The position numbers and the translations under genes are program-made. A stretch of 64,000 nucleotides of DNA. It comes from DATARH01 sp963734125. Its GTDB lineage: Bacteria > Pseudomonadota > Alphaproteobacteria > ATCC43930 > CGMCC-115725. Under the pieces are notes generated by a model. The model did no database searches. It had not been told where the DNA came from and saw only the letters and a program-made list of their open reading frames with translations. Positions 25,070 to 33,642 of this stretch are shown here, one piece after another; the stretch's first letter is position 1, and each line of letters opens with the position of its first letter. The DNA lies in the NCBI GenBank assembly GCA_963734125.1, contig CAVTGB010000081.1:1-64000 (forward strand), in the 5' to 3' direction.

Positions 25070-25796
25070 CTATTCCCAGAACGCCATGACGATCGTGTTG
25101 TTGGCATCGAGGATCAGGTCGAGTCGGTTCGGGTTGTGCACGATCCCGGCGACCCCGTGCGTCGGCGCAATCACCCGGAACCCGCGCGGCAGGTCTTCCT
25201 CGCGCACGACTTTGGGGGCCCCGGCGGGAGCCTTGCCCTTTTCGGCGTATTTCTTGCCGATGCACTCCTTGCAGCCGTCAGCCTTGATCTCCGCCTTCTG
25301 GCTTCCGGGGATCTGTTTCACCTCGAGGGCGTTGGCCGCGGCGCGCACGCGGACTGCCTTGAAGGGCAGGCCGGCGTCGACCGTAAATATCGCGCTAATC
25401 GGAACAAACCCTTCCGCCTTTTGCGATTGCTCCGGGCTGGTGCCAATGAATTGCAGGTCGAGCGTGTCGTCGAGCGGTTTGCCGTAATAGAACGGGACCA
25501 GCTGCGGCCCGCTCCAACCCTCCGAGCTGGCCAAGCCCGTGACCCGAACCAGCATGACCTTCGGCTCCAGCGACTCCTGCGTCACCTCGATCCCGGTGAC
25601 GTAGAGGAGCGGCACTTCCAGCGGCCGCGTCGCCCCGGCGGGACCGGCAGCACTCTTGGTCTCCCCCCGCGTATGCGCCGGGCGCACCGGCCGGCTGTGC
25701 CGTGGGCTGCGCCTGGGCAAGTGCCAACCCACACAAGCTCACCACAACCGTTGCCATCGCGGCAGCGCCGCGCAATGTCGAATAGATTGCTTTCAT
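25070..25796 (-). CDS. Secreted protein of unknown function, one frame break
   Basis: A predicted exported protein of about 240 residues next to the RiPP maturase. The start at 25796 (after GGAGATGGGGGG) gives a signal peptide, MKAIYSTLRGAAAMATVVVS then LCGLALAQAQ. At a run of six G (25664-25669) the frame slips, and the mature part continues as ETKSAAGPAGATRPLEVPLL to ANNTIVMAFWE at 25070. A CxxC is present in ADGCKECIGKKYAEKG. I recognise no domain family. It is on the same strand as the radical SAM gene, 54 bases downstream, and may be a periplasmic partner of the peptide system, but that is inference from position. The homopolymer break may be a sequence error. Confidence 0.6.
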
Positions 25797-25850
25797 CCCC
25801 CCATCTCCGAAATGAATTACATCGTTGAGCCGGTCACATGGCCGGCCGCA

Positions 25851-27043
25851 TCACGCCACTGACTGGCCGATATCGGCGGCCGCGAGCATCGGAGCGCCGA
25901 GCGCGGACGCGCCCTCGGCGGCCCTCTCCTCCACCCGATCAAGCAAATCGAGCACGAGATCCGTCGTCCGCATTCTTGTCATTCGGCAATAGGTTGTCTC
26001 GGTGCTGACGAAGCTGCCGTTTTCGGACAGCTTGTTGATCGGCTCGCCGCCGCCGCAGACGCGAGAAATATTCGCAGGTCTCGCGACATAGCGCCACGCC
26101 TGCATCGATGTCGGCCTGGATCTTGAGGAAGGTAGGCCGTTGCGACAGCTCGGTCAGCCGGTCGCGATTGACGTTGCCGAGGATGAAGTCGCCGTACTCG
26201 GCATTCTTCAATCCCAGGAGCTCTGGCGAAAACGTCGCGATGTTGCCGGTCCAATCGACATTGAGCATCGCAAACGGCGTGGTCAGCTGGTTGGCGACAA
26301 TCGCCTCCTTCGGGCGCAACACTCGATGCGTGGCGTCCTCGATCTCGCGGATGAAGGAAAGCTTGGCGGGGCTCGCTGCGGCGAGCCGCCAGAATTCGGC
26401 GAGAAACCGGTAGTAGGCATTCTCGATACCCGCGTGCGCAAACGATTGCGACTGGTGATCGCCTTCGGTCTCCTCGACATTGAAGCAGACCTGATCGATA
26501 CCCTCGGCCACGTAAAAATCGAACATCTCCTGCGGCGCGGCCAGGCTTTCCGCAGTCAGCACGGATATGACGTGAAACGGCAGCCCATGTTTGCGGAGCA
26601 GCCGGACCCCGGCAATTGTCCGATCGAACGTGCCGCGCCCGGACCGCGTGAGACGATTGCGGTCGTGAAAGCGTTGGGGGCCATCGATGCTGACGCCCAC
26701 CTTGACGTCGTGTTCGGCGAAGAACTCGCACCAGCGGTCGTTGAGCAATGTTGCGTTGGTCTGGAACGAATGCCTGACCTCGACGTCGCGCGGTCTGCAG
26801 ACCCTCGATCGTGGCGAAGGCCCGCCGGTAGAACTCGATCGGCAGAACCAACGGTTCTCCCGCATGCCACACGATGCTCAGTTCGTCTTGGGCCCAGCCC
26901 GACTCAAACACCCGAAGGAACAGGTTGCGCAGCGTCTCATCCGCCATCACTGCCTTCGAGCTGCGATCGGGCAGATAGCAATATGAGCAGTTGATGTTGC
27001 AAAACGGGGTCGGCTGGACGACCAGCAGCTCGATCTTGGGCAT
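25851..27043 (-). pseudogene. Radical SAM/SPASM peptide maturase, GrrM-like, frameshifted
   Basis: Probable cyclophane-forming RiPP maturase of about 397 residues spread over three frames. Part one (from ATG 27043) has MPKIELLVVQPTPFCNINCS with the CxxxCxxC cluster motif CNINCSYC and IVWHAGEPLVLPIEF. Near 26795 the frame changes and continues as VRHSFQTNATLLN, VGVSIDGPQRFHD and CFNVEETEGDHQSQS. Near 26065 it changes again to VCGGGEPINKLSENGSF and TTYCRMTRM. The SPASM cysteines (ALCRETCEYF, VCGGG, TYCRM) fit the GRRM family. Removing one base at each break restores the family sequence, so these are either real mutations or local sequence errors. The precursor gene lies immediately upstream. 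Confidence 0.75.
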
Positions 27044-27071
27044 TTCGCTAGTCCGCCACCCCGGCCAACCG

Positions 27072-27462
27072 CTAATAGCGCCAGCCGTTACCCCAGGCCG
27101 TTTCCCCAATTCCGGAAGTTGGGAAAGCCGTTGCCCCAGTTCGGGAAGCCCCAGGCGCGGCCGCGCCAGCCCCAGCCACACCCGCCGCCATTGCACCACC
27201 AGCTCAACTGCTGCTCCGGTTGGTGGCTGCCGGGTCCACCTCGGCACCCGCCGAGACCGCCTCGCGAATTGCGGCGAGCCGTTCGGAGACCCGTTCGTCC
27301 TGGATCGCCGAGGTTTGCGCCCCGGCCGGGCTGCACGCTCGCTGCGGCCGGCACGGCGGCGCCGAGCACGAGCAGCGACACGCCAACCGCCCCGGCCGGC
27401 GTCAGATTGGACAAGATCTTCAGGTATTTTTGCCGTGACGACAACGCTTCCTCCTTGATCAT
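27072..27462 (-). pseudogene. GrrA-like RiPP precursor with frame breaks
   Basis: Candidate precursor peptide of the adjacent GrrM-like enzyme. From ATG 27462 it reads MIKEEALSSRQKYLKILSNL followed by a hydrophobic signal segment (AGAVGVSLLVLGAAVPAAAS). It then shifts frame near 27330 to SAIQDERVSERLAAIREAVS and near 27212 to the core, LSWWCNGGGCGWGWRG and WGFPNWGNGFPNFRNWGNG. A last shift near 27093 would give WGNGWRY before the TAG at 27072-27074. The leader, helical region and Gly/Trp/Phe/Asn repeats match the glycine-rich-repeat precursors of GRRM systems. Three indels in 391 bases suggest decay or poor local sequence. A sequence check decides whether the peptide is made. Confidence 0.65.
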
Positions 27463-27634
27463 CGACTGATGACGCCACCGGCGAGCGGCGCGCCTGCACC
27501 AATAATGGTCGCCCATCAAGCGACGGCGACCGGGTTCGAGCCCGGCTCTTGATTTGTAACGATCAACGTCGCCGCAACAATCAGCTTAGCCCAGATGTCG
27601 CGCTACCGTCAATTTGGCACCGCCGCCGATGCGG

Positions 27635-27676
27635 GCTTCATCGCCGATGCTTCATCGCCCATGCTTCATCGCTCGT
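27635..27676. repeat. Tandem 14-base repeat, three copies
   Basis: GCTTCATCGCCGAT (27635-27648), GCTTCATCGCCCAT (27649-27662) and GCTTCATCGCTCGT (27663-27676) are consecutive near-identical copies. The third contains the TGA stop (27666-27668) of the damaged glycosylase gene, so the repeat has duplicated the 3' end of that gene. Confidence 0.8.
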
Positions 27677-28229
27677 GCACCGCGGTCGGCCGCGTCCAGG
27701 GCGGCGCCAGCGCGAGGATCCGCGCATAGACCGGGCAGTCCGGCTCATGCGCTCCCGGCAGATAGCCGAGGCTCATCAGAAATTCGCCGACGATGAGCCC
27801 GCCGGTGAAACCGGAAATTCTGCGCGGAAGAGTCGCGTCCACTCGGCCGCCGGACGTCGGATGATGGGCGTCGAGCCAGCGCTGGAACGAGCCGTGCGAT
27901 GCGGCGCAATTCCTGGATGCGCCGGGCGTTGGCGATGACCGCCTCGATCTTCTGCCGGTTGCGCACGATGCCGGGATCGGCCATCAGGCGCTCGATGTCG
28001 GCCGCGCCGAAAGCCGGCGACCCGATCGACGGTGAAATCGGCGAAGGCGGCGCGAAATGCGGCGCGCTTTTTGCAGCACGGTCAGCCAGGACAGCCCGGC
28101 CTGGTTGATTTCGAGCGTCAGCCGCTCGAACAGCACCGCCTCGTCGGCGGCCGGGAAGCCGTACTCCCGGTCGTGATAGGGCCCGTGCAGCGGATGGCCG
28201 GGGGCACCCCGGCAATAGGCGGCGCTCAT
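27666..28229 (-). pseudogene. tag: DNA-3-methyladenine glycosylase I, frameshifted
   Basis: Base-excision repair glycosylase that removes 3-methyladenine, here broken into three frames. The first part reads HDREYGFPAADEAVLFERL and EINQAGLSWLTVLQKA from ATG 28229. The second (from about 28060) gives FGAADIERLMADPGIVRNRQ and KIEAVIANARRIQEL. The third (from about 27890) gives SFQRWLDAHHPTSGG, ISGFTGGLIVGEFLMSLGY and HEPDCPVYARILAL. Each part matches the Tag family in order and together they make roughly the normal length. At least two indels are needed to restore the frame. It may be a real pseudogene or affected by the same sequence errors as the neighbouring RiPP locus. Confidence 0.75.
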
Positions 28230-28270
28230 GCCGGCGATAATCGGCGATCACCGGCCGCTCGCGCCAGCCT

Positions 28271-28507
28271 TCAGGAGCCGCGAAAGCTGAACCACGGCTC
28301 GGCGACGAGGATGTAGATGCCGAGCCAGATGACCGCCGCCGCCGCGCTTGTCAGCGCCAGTTTGCGAAGCATCAAGGGGTGGCGCGGCGCCCCGGCGGCG
28401 TGACCGGGATCGCCGGGCTCGGAAGGCGTCACCCACAACGGCAGCACCGCGAACAGCGTCACCCACCAGACGAGGATATAGACGACGACTCCGGTCAGCC
28501 AGTTCAT
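28271..28507 (-). CDS. DUF1467 family membrane protein
   Basis: Small protein of 78 residues with two membrane helices: MNWLTGVVVYILVWWVTLFA and then LALTSAAAAVIWLGIYILVA. They are separated by a short polar loop, EPGDPGHAAGAPRHP. The pattern matches DUF1467, alphaproteobacterial proteins of unknown role often encoded just after methylmalonyl-CoA epimerase. Here it starts 22 bases after that gene, at ATG 28507. It is the last intact gene of the long unit that begins with nuoA. Confidence 0.8.
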   Translation of the reverse strand: MNWLTGVVVYILVWWVTLFAVLPLWVTPSEPGDPGHAAGAPRHPLMLRKLALTSAAAAVIWLGIYILVAEPWFSFRGS

Positions 28508-28529
28508 GACCTGGCCAATTCGTTGCTCT

Positions 28530-28934
28530 TCACGCCTCCTCCAGCTCAATAAGGGTGCCCGCGAAATCCTTTGGATGGAGGAACAGCACCGGCTTGTCGT
28601 GCGCGCCGAATTTGGGTTCGCCGTCGCCGAGTACACGGGCGCCGGCGGCGCGCAGCCGGTCGCGCGCGGCGATGATGTCGGGGACCTCGTAGCACAGATG
28701 GTGCATGCCGCCGGACGGGTTCTTGGCGAGGAAGCCCTGCACCGGCGAATCGGCGCCGAGCGGCTCCAAGAGCTCGATCTTGCTGTTGGCCAATTCGACG
28801 AAGACCACGCTGACGCCATGCGCCGGCAACGGGTGCGACTCGGAAACAACGGCGCCGAGCGTGTCGCGGTACTGCGCCGCGGCGGCGGCGAGGTCGGGTA
28901 CGACGATCGCAACGTGATTGAGCCGGCCGATCAT
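28530..28934 (-). CDS. mce: Methylmalonyl-CoA epimerase
   Basis: Vicinal-oxygen-chelate fold enzyme of 134 residues converting (2S)- to (2R)-methylmalonyl-CoA in propionate catabolism. RLNHVAIVVPDLAAAAAQYR holds the first metal His. VSVVFVELANSKIELLEPL, GGMHHLCYEVPDI (second His) and LIELEEA (metal Glu) complete the site. Length and motifs are normal. It lies between the ribonuclease J and DUF1467 genes, 19 bases after the ribonuclease stop, the usual alphaproteobacterial order. Confidence 0.93.
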   Translation of the reverse strand: MIGRLNHVAIVVPDLAAAAAQYRDTLGAVVSESHPLPAHGVSVVFVELANSKIELLEPLGADSPVQGFLAKNPSGGMHHLCYEVPDIIAARDRLRAAGARVLGDGEPKFGAHDKPVLFLHPKDFAGTLIELEEA

Positions 28935-28953
28935 CCCGCAATCCTCCCCGGGC

Positions 28954-30642
28954 TTACAGCCGCACCAGTTGAATTTCGATCAGCGGGCGCTTGCCGAAGC
29001 GCTCGTTGACGACGCGGCGCAGCGCCCGGCGTGCAGCTTCGCGCAGCGCGTTGTCGTCACGCCGGAGCGGCGCCGGCAGATCCTCGACCGCGTCAGCGAG
29101 CGCCTCGCCCATCGCGGCCACCGGCTCGGCGTTGGCTTCGGCGAGGCCGATGAGGCTGACCTGCGGCGGGGCGGCGAGCCGGCCCTGGCAATCGACGACG
29201 AGGGTGGCGACGATGCTGCCGTCGCTGGCGAGACGGCGGCGCTGCTGCAATACCGCGCCGCCGATCGGCAGGAGGCTCTTGCCGTCGCTGGCGATGCGGC
29301 CGGTCGGGACCTCGTCGACGATCGCGCCGCCGCCGCGGTCGAGGCGGATCAGGTCGCCGTTCTCGATGACGAACGCGTCGGGCACCTGGCAGCGCAGCGC
29401 CAGGTCCGCGTGGGCGGCGAGGTGGCGCGCCTCGCCATGCACCGGGATCGCGATCCGCGGCCGCACCATCTGGTACATGCGCACCAGCTCGTCCTGCGCC
29501 GGGTGGCCCGAGACGTGGACGAAGTGGTCGCCCTCGGTGACGATTTCGATGCCGAGGCGAACGAGGGCGTTGTGCAGCCGGCCGATCGACTTCTCGTTGC
29601 CGGGGATGATGCGCGAGGAAAAGATCGCGACGTCGCCCTCTTCGAGCGTGATGTTAGGGTGATCCTCGCGGGCGATCCGCGCCAGGGCGGCGCGCGGCTC
29701 GCCCTGGCTGCCGGTGCAAATCAGGAGGATTTTGTCGCGCGGCACGTAGCCGGCCTCGTCCTCGGTCAGAAAGCGCGGCACATCGGCGAGGTAGCCGTTT
29801 TCGCGCGCCGCCTTTTCGATCCGCCATAGCGAGCGGCCGACCAGCGCGACGTCGCGGTCGTGGGCGCGGGCGGCATGGGCGATCGAGGAGAGGCGCGCGA
29901 CGTTGGAGGCAAAGCAGGCGACCGCGACCCGCCCGTCATAGCGGCCGATCAGCTCGGTCAGCGACCGCCGCAACTCGCCCTCGGAGCCCGAACTCCCCGG
30001 CTTCAAGGCGTTGGTCGAATCGCAGACGATCGCCAGCAGCCCCTCGTCGCCCACTGCGCGCAGCCGCGCCTCGTCGGTGGTCTCACCGATCAGCGGGTCG
30101 GGATCGAGCTTCCAGTCGCCGGTGTGCAAGACGGTCCCGGCCGAGGTGCGGATTACGACGGCGTTCGGCTCGGGGATCGAATGGGTCAGCGTGATCAGCT
30201 CCAAATCGAAGGGGCCAATCGTAAAGCGGCCGGACATCGGCACCGTGTTGATCTCGACCCGATCGACAAGGCGCGCCTCGATGAGCTTGGCGCGCAACAC
30301 CGAGGCGGTGAACGGCGTCGCCCAGACCGGGCAGCGCAGCTGCGGCCAGAGGTACGGGATGGCGCCGATATGGTCTTCATGCGCGTGGGTCGCGACGATG
30401 CCGAGGAGGCGGTCGCGGCGTTCGACGATAAAGGCCGGGTCGGCCATGATCACATCGACCCCCGGCTGGTGCTCCTCTTCACCGAAGGTGACGCCGCAAT
30501 CGACGATCAGCCACTGGCCGCGATAGCCGTAGAGGCTGAGGTTCATGCCGATCTCGCCGGCGCCGCCGAGCGGCACGAAATAGAGGGCGTCGGGATCGTT
30601 GTCGGAAATCTCGCCGGCGAGTTGCGAGCGGGGGCGGTTCAT
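28954..30642 (-). CDS. rnj: Ribonuclease J
   Basis: Metallo-beta-lactamase/beta-CASP ribonuclease of 562 residues, involved in RNA processing and decay with 5' exo- and endonuclease activity in this family. The zinc motif HxHxDH is in GIVATHAHEDHIGAIPYLW. Further motifs are VLHTGDWKLDPDP, LAIVCDSTNALKPGSSGSE, ICTGSQGEPRAALARIA and HVSGHPAQDELVRM, with the beta-CASP domain in the middle. The ATG at 30642 overlaps the coaX stop (ATGA), while the open frame upstream is antisense-like. It is part of the nuo-birA-coaX unit. Confidence 0.93.
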   Translation of the reverse strand: MNRPRSQLAGEISDNDPDALYFVPLGGAGEIGMNLSLYGYRGQWLIVDCGVTFGEEEHQPGVDVIMADPAFIVERRDRLLGIVATHAHEDHIGAIPYLWPQLRCPVWATPFTASVLRAKLIEARLVDRVEINTVPMSGRFTIGPFDLELITLTHSIPEPNAVVIRTSAGTVLHTGDWKLDPDPLIGETTDEARLRAVGDEGLLAIVCDSTNALKPGSSGSEGELRRSLTELIGRYDGRVAVACFASNVARLSSIAHAARAHDRDVALVGRSLWRIEKAARENGYLADVPRFLTEDEAGYVPRDKILLICTGSQGEPRAALARIAREDHPNITLEEGDVAIFSSRIIPGNEKSIGRLHNALVRLGIEIVTEGDHFVHVSGHPAQDELVRMYQMVRPRIAIPVHGEARHLAAHADLALRCQVPDAFVIENGDLIRLDRGGGAIVDEVPTGRIASDGKSLLPIGGAVLQQRRRLASDGSIVATLVVDCQGRLAAPPQVSLIGLAEANAEPVAAMGEALADAVEDLPAPLRRDDNALREAARRALRRVVNERFGKRPLIEIQLVRL

Positions 30643-31412
30643 CGGGCGGCGTTGTTGCGGTGAATAAGCCTGAGGCCCCACAGCGTCAGATCGGGGTCGA
30701 CCTGGTCGATCGCAGCGGTGGCGCCGTCGAACAATGGCGCGAGGCCGCCAGTGGCGATCGTGCGCATCGCGGCGCCGAACTCGCTCTTGATCCGGCCGAC
30801 CAGCCCCTCGACGAGGCCGATGTAACCCCAATAGATGCCGGACTGCATGCAGCTCACCGTGTCCTTGCCGATGACGCGCGCGGTGCGGCCGATCGGAACG
30901 CTCGGCAGCTTGGCCGCCGCCATGTGCAACGCGGCCAAGGACAGGTTGATCCCCGGCGCAATCACGCCGCCGCAATAATTGCCGTCGCGGTCGACGACAT
31001 CGAAGGTCGTCGCGGTGCCGAAATCGACGACGATCAGCGGCCCCTTGTAGCGGTCGTGCGCGGCGACGGTATTGACGAGACGGTCGGCACCGACTTCCTC
31101 CGGCCGGTCGACGAGCGCCTTGGTGCCGAGCTTGACGCCCTTCGCGCCGACCACCAGCGGATCTGTCTTGCAGTAGTGACGGCACAGGGTGAGGAGGTTG
31201 AAATTGACTTCGGGCACGACGCTGGCGATGACCGCACCGTCGACGTCCTTGCGCGAGAGGCCCTCGAGCGCGAGGAGATGATCGAGCCAGACGACATATT
31301 CGTCGGCCGTGCGCTTGCCCTCGGTCGCCGTGCGCCAGCTGCCCCTGAGGCGCGCGCCCTCCCAGATCGCGAACACGGTGTTGGTGTTGTTGGCGTTGAT
31401 GGCGAGCAGCAT
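30639..31412 (-). CDS. coaX: Type III pantothenate kinase
   Basis: Enzyme of 257 residues that phosphorylates pantothenate, the first step of CoA synthesis. VVDFGTATTFDVVDRDG and VGADRLVNTVAAHDRY (with the catalytic Asp in GADR) identify the family, and GVIAPGINLSLAALHMAAA follows. The first motif reads INANNTNTVFAIW, where most members have DxGNTNT; the Asp-to-Asn exchange is odd but I believe relatives share it. The ATG at 31412 has a strong AAGGGGG site. It is ten bases after birA and overlaps the ribonuclease J start. Confidence 0.93.
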   Translation of the reverse strand: MLLAINANNTNTVFAIWEGARLRGSWRTATEGKRTADEYVVWLDHLLALEGLSRKDVDGAVIASVVPEVNFNLLTLCRHYCKTDPLVVGAKGVKLGTKALVDRPEEVGADRLVNTVAAHDRYKGPLIVVDFGTATTFDVVDRDGNYCGGVIAPGINLSLAALHMAAAKLPSVPIGRTARVIGKDTVSCMQSGIYWGYIGLVEGLVGRIKSEFGAAMRTIATGGLAPLFDGATAAIDQVDPDLTLWGLRLIHRNNAAR

Positions 31413-31422
31413 GTCGCCCCCT

Positions 31423-32181
31423 TTACGAGGCCGGAAAGACTTCGCCGGCGGCGATCCGGCGGGGGCCGTCGGCGCCCTCGAGGACGAGCGCGCCGTCGGC
31501 GTCGAGACCCTCAAACCGGCCGAAGAGCGTATCGTGATCAAGGCGGACGCGGACCTGGTCGCCGAGCCCGCTAGCGCGCGCGAGCCAGGCCGTGCGCAGC
31601 GGCGCGAACCCCTCCGTGCGCCAGCGCTCCGCCCAACCAGCGAAATGGCGGGCAAATCCTTCGATCACCGCCGCCGGGGTGACGCCGGCGATGCCCTCGG
31701 CGGCAAGCGAAGTGGCCGGGAATTCGACATCCTCGGGCGCGGTGAGGATATTGACGCCGATCCCGAGCACGACGAAATCGACCCTCTCCGTCGCGCTCGT
31801 CTCCGATTCGAGGAGGATACCGGCGAGCTTCCTGCCGTTGGCGAGGAGGTCGTTGGGCCATTTGTACCGGAGCTGCAGGGCCGGCCCCGCTAGCGAGCGG
31901 AGCGCGTCGCCGAGCCCGAGCGCGGCGACAAAGCCGAGCTGCGCGGCCTGGGAGGGTGCGCCCTCGGGCCGCAGCACCAGAGACAAATAGAGGTTGCCCG
32001 GCGGCGACAACCAAACGCGGCCGCGCCGGCCGCGCCCGGCGGTCTGCTCCTCGGCCCACACCACCGTGCCTTCGGGAGCGCCGGCGCGGGCCAGCGCCTT
32101 GGCCTCGTCATTGGTGCTGCCGATCGTCTTGTAGCGGTGGAGGCAAAAGCCCTCGGGCAGCGCCGGTGCAGCTTCCCTCAT
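31423..32181 (-). CDS. birA: Biotin-acetyl-CoA-carboxylase ligase
   Basis: Biotin protein ligase of 252 residues that attaches biotin to carboxylase carrier domains. HRYKTIGSTNDEAKALARAG, TAGRGRRGRVWLSPPGNLY (the biotinyl-AMP loop) and YKWPNDLLANGRKLAGIL are intact, and a C-terminal SH3-like part follows. There is no N-terminal DNA-binding domain, so it is a monofunctional class I ligase and not a repressor. The ATG at 32181 overlaps the nuoN stop (ATGA). Confidence 0.93.
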   Translation of the reverse strand: MREAAPALPEGFCLHRYKTIGSTNDEAKALARAGAPEGTVVWAEEQTAGRGRRGRVWLSPPGNLYLSLVLRPEGAPSQAAQLGFVAALGLGDALRSLAGPALQLRYKWPNDLLANGRKLAGILLESETSATERVDFVVLGIGVNILTAPEDVEFPATSLAAEGIAGVTPAAVIEGFARHFAGWAERWRTEGFAPLRTAWLARASGLGDQVRVRLDHDTLFGRFEGLDADGALVLEGADGPRRIAAGEVFPAS

Positions 32182-33629
32182 CGCGCGAACAAGGAAACCG
32201 CCGCCCCCTCGGCGCCGCCGACGATCGGATCGGGTAACAGGATGAAAAACATCGTCAATACCGCGGCGACGACGAGCACCCCTTTCAGTTCGGCGGCGAT
32301 CGGCCGGTCGAACGAGGCCATCGGCTCGTCGAAATACATCACCTTGACGATGCGCAGATAATAGAATGCGCCGACGACGCTGGTGACGACGCCAATGACG
32401 GCGAGCCCCACCAGATGCGCGTCGATTGCGGCGAGAAAGATGTAGAGCTTGCCGAAAAACCCGGCGGTCGGCGGGATCCCGGCGAGCGCGAACATGAAGA
32501 TGCCGAGCGCGAGCGCCAGACCCGGCTGGGTGCGCCCGAGCCCGGAGAGGTCGGCGATGCCCTCGACCATCTGCCCCTTCTGCCGCATGCACAGGATGAC
32601 CGCCCAGGTGCCGAGGTTCATGAACAGATAGATCGCCATGTAGACGAGGATGCCTTGGATCCCCGCCGGGGTCGCCGCGGCAAGGCCGATCAGGGCATAG
32701 CCGACATGGCCAATCGAGCTATAGGCCATCAGCCGTTTGATGTTCTGTTGCGCGATCGCGGCGACGGCGCCCAAGACCATCGAGGCGACCGACAGGGCGA
32801 CGATCACCTGGCGCCACTCGACGAGGAGCCCGCCGAACGGCTCGATTAAAAAGCGGACGAAGAGCGCGATCGCGGCGATCTTGGGGGCCACCGAAAAGAA
32901 CGCGGTGACCGGGGTCGGCGCCCCCTCGTAAACGTCAGGGGTCCACATGTGGAACGGCACCGCCGACACCTTGAAGGCTAGCCCAACGGCAACCAGGACG
33001 AGCCCGATGATGACCCCGTTCGACGGCTGCGCGGCGGCGCCGAACACCTGTGCGAGCCCGGCAAAGCTGGTGGTCCCGGTAAAGCCGTAGATCAGGGAAG
33101 CGCCATAGAGGAGGAGCCCCGAGGCAAGCGCGCCGAGGACGAAATATTTGAGCCCGGCCTCGGTCGAGCGCACCGAATCGCGGTCGAAGCTGGCGACGAC
33201 ATAGAGCGCGAGAGACTGCAATTCGAGGCCAAGGTAGAGGGTGATCAAATCGTTGGCCGAGATCATCACCATCATGCCGGCCGTCGCCAGGAGGATGAGG
33301 ACCGGAAACTCGAAACGCGCGATCTTTGCCTCCTCGTTGTAGTGGAGCGCCAGGATGATGCTGACCGCCGAGCCAACGAGCACCAGCGCCTTCATGAAAA
33401 CCGCGAAGGCGTCGGTGATGAACATCCCGTAAAAGCCGACGCGGTGCGCGCCGCCGATCAGCGCCGAAACGACGAGGGTGCCAATGAGCACCAGGACGGC
33501 GAGCCAGGATACCAGCCGGGCCGAGCCTTCGCCGCGAAAGACGCCGATGAGCAGCAGCGCCATCGCACCGCCGGCGATGAGGATTTCCGGCAGCGCCGGG
33601 GAAAGAACGGGAACGGCTACGGTCGGCAT
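32178..33629 (-). CDS. nuoN: NADH-quinone oxidoreductase subunit N
   Basis: Antiporter-like proton-pumping membrane subunit of complex I, 483 residues with about 14 helices. Typical are LYLGLELQSLALYVVASFDR, KVSAVPFHMWTPDVYEGAP and IKRLMAYSSIGHVGYALIGL; the conserved Glu of the first and the Lys residues of the others form the proton path. LALGIFMFALAGIPPTAGFF is the late-helix signature. The ATG at 33629 starts the hydrophobic N-terminus; the frame upstream passes through a dispersed repeat. The last nuo gene, it overlaps birA. Confidence 0.96.
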   Translation of the reverse strand: MPTVAVPVLSPALPEILIAGGAMALLLIGVFRGEGSARLVSWLAVLVLIGTLVVSALIGGAHRVGFYGMFITDAFAVFMKALVLVGSAVSIILALHYNEEAKIARFEFPVLILLATAGMMVMISANDLITLYLGLELQSLALYVVASFDRDSVRSTEAGLKYFVLGALASGLLLYGASLIYGFTGTTSFAGLAQVFGAAAQPSNGVIIGLVLVAVGLAFKVSAVPFHMWTPDVYEGAPTPVTAFFSVAPKIAAIALFVRFLIEPFGGLLVEWRQVIVALSVASMVLGAVAAIAQQNIKRLMAYSSIGHVGYALIGLAAATPAGIQGILVYMAIYLFMNLGTWAVILCMRQKGQMVEGIADLSGLGRTQPGLALALGIFMFALAGIPPTAGFFGKLYIFLAAIDAHLVGLAVIGVVTSVVGAFYYLRIVKVMYFDEPMASFDRPIAAELKGVLVVAAVLTMFFILLPDPIVGGAEGAAVSLFAR

Positions 33630-33642
33630 CGGTCTCGGCCCC

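Noticed and set aside
27204..27212. A second selenocysteine UGA in the RiPP precursor (after RSSS)
   Set aside because: The following in-frame residues do not continue the Gly/Trp core, which is in another frame, so this TGA is an out-of-frame stop caused by an indel.
30643..31185. Ribonuclease J extended upstream to 31185
   Set aside because: The extension is an out-of-frame reading of coaX; the ATG at 30642 overlaps the coaX stop and begins the conserved protein.
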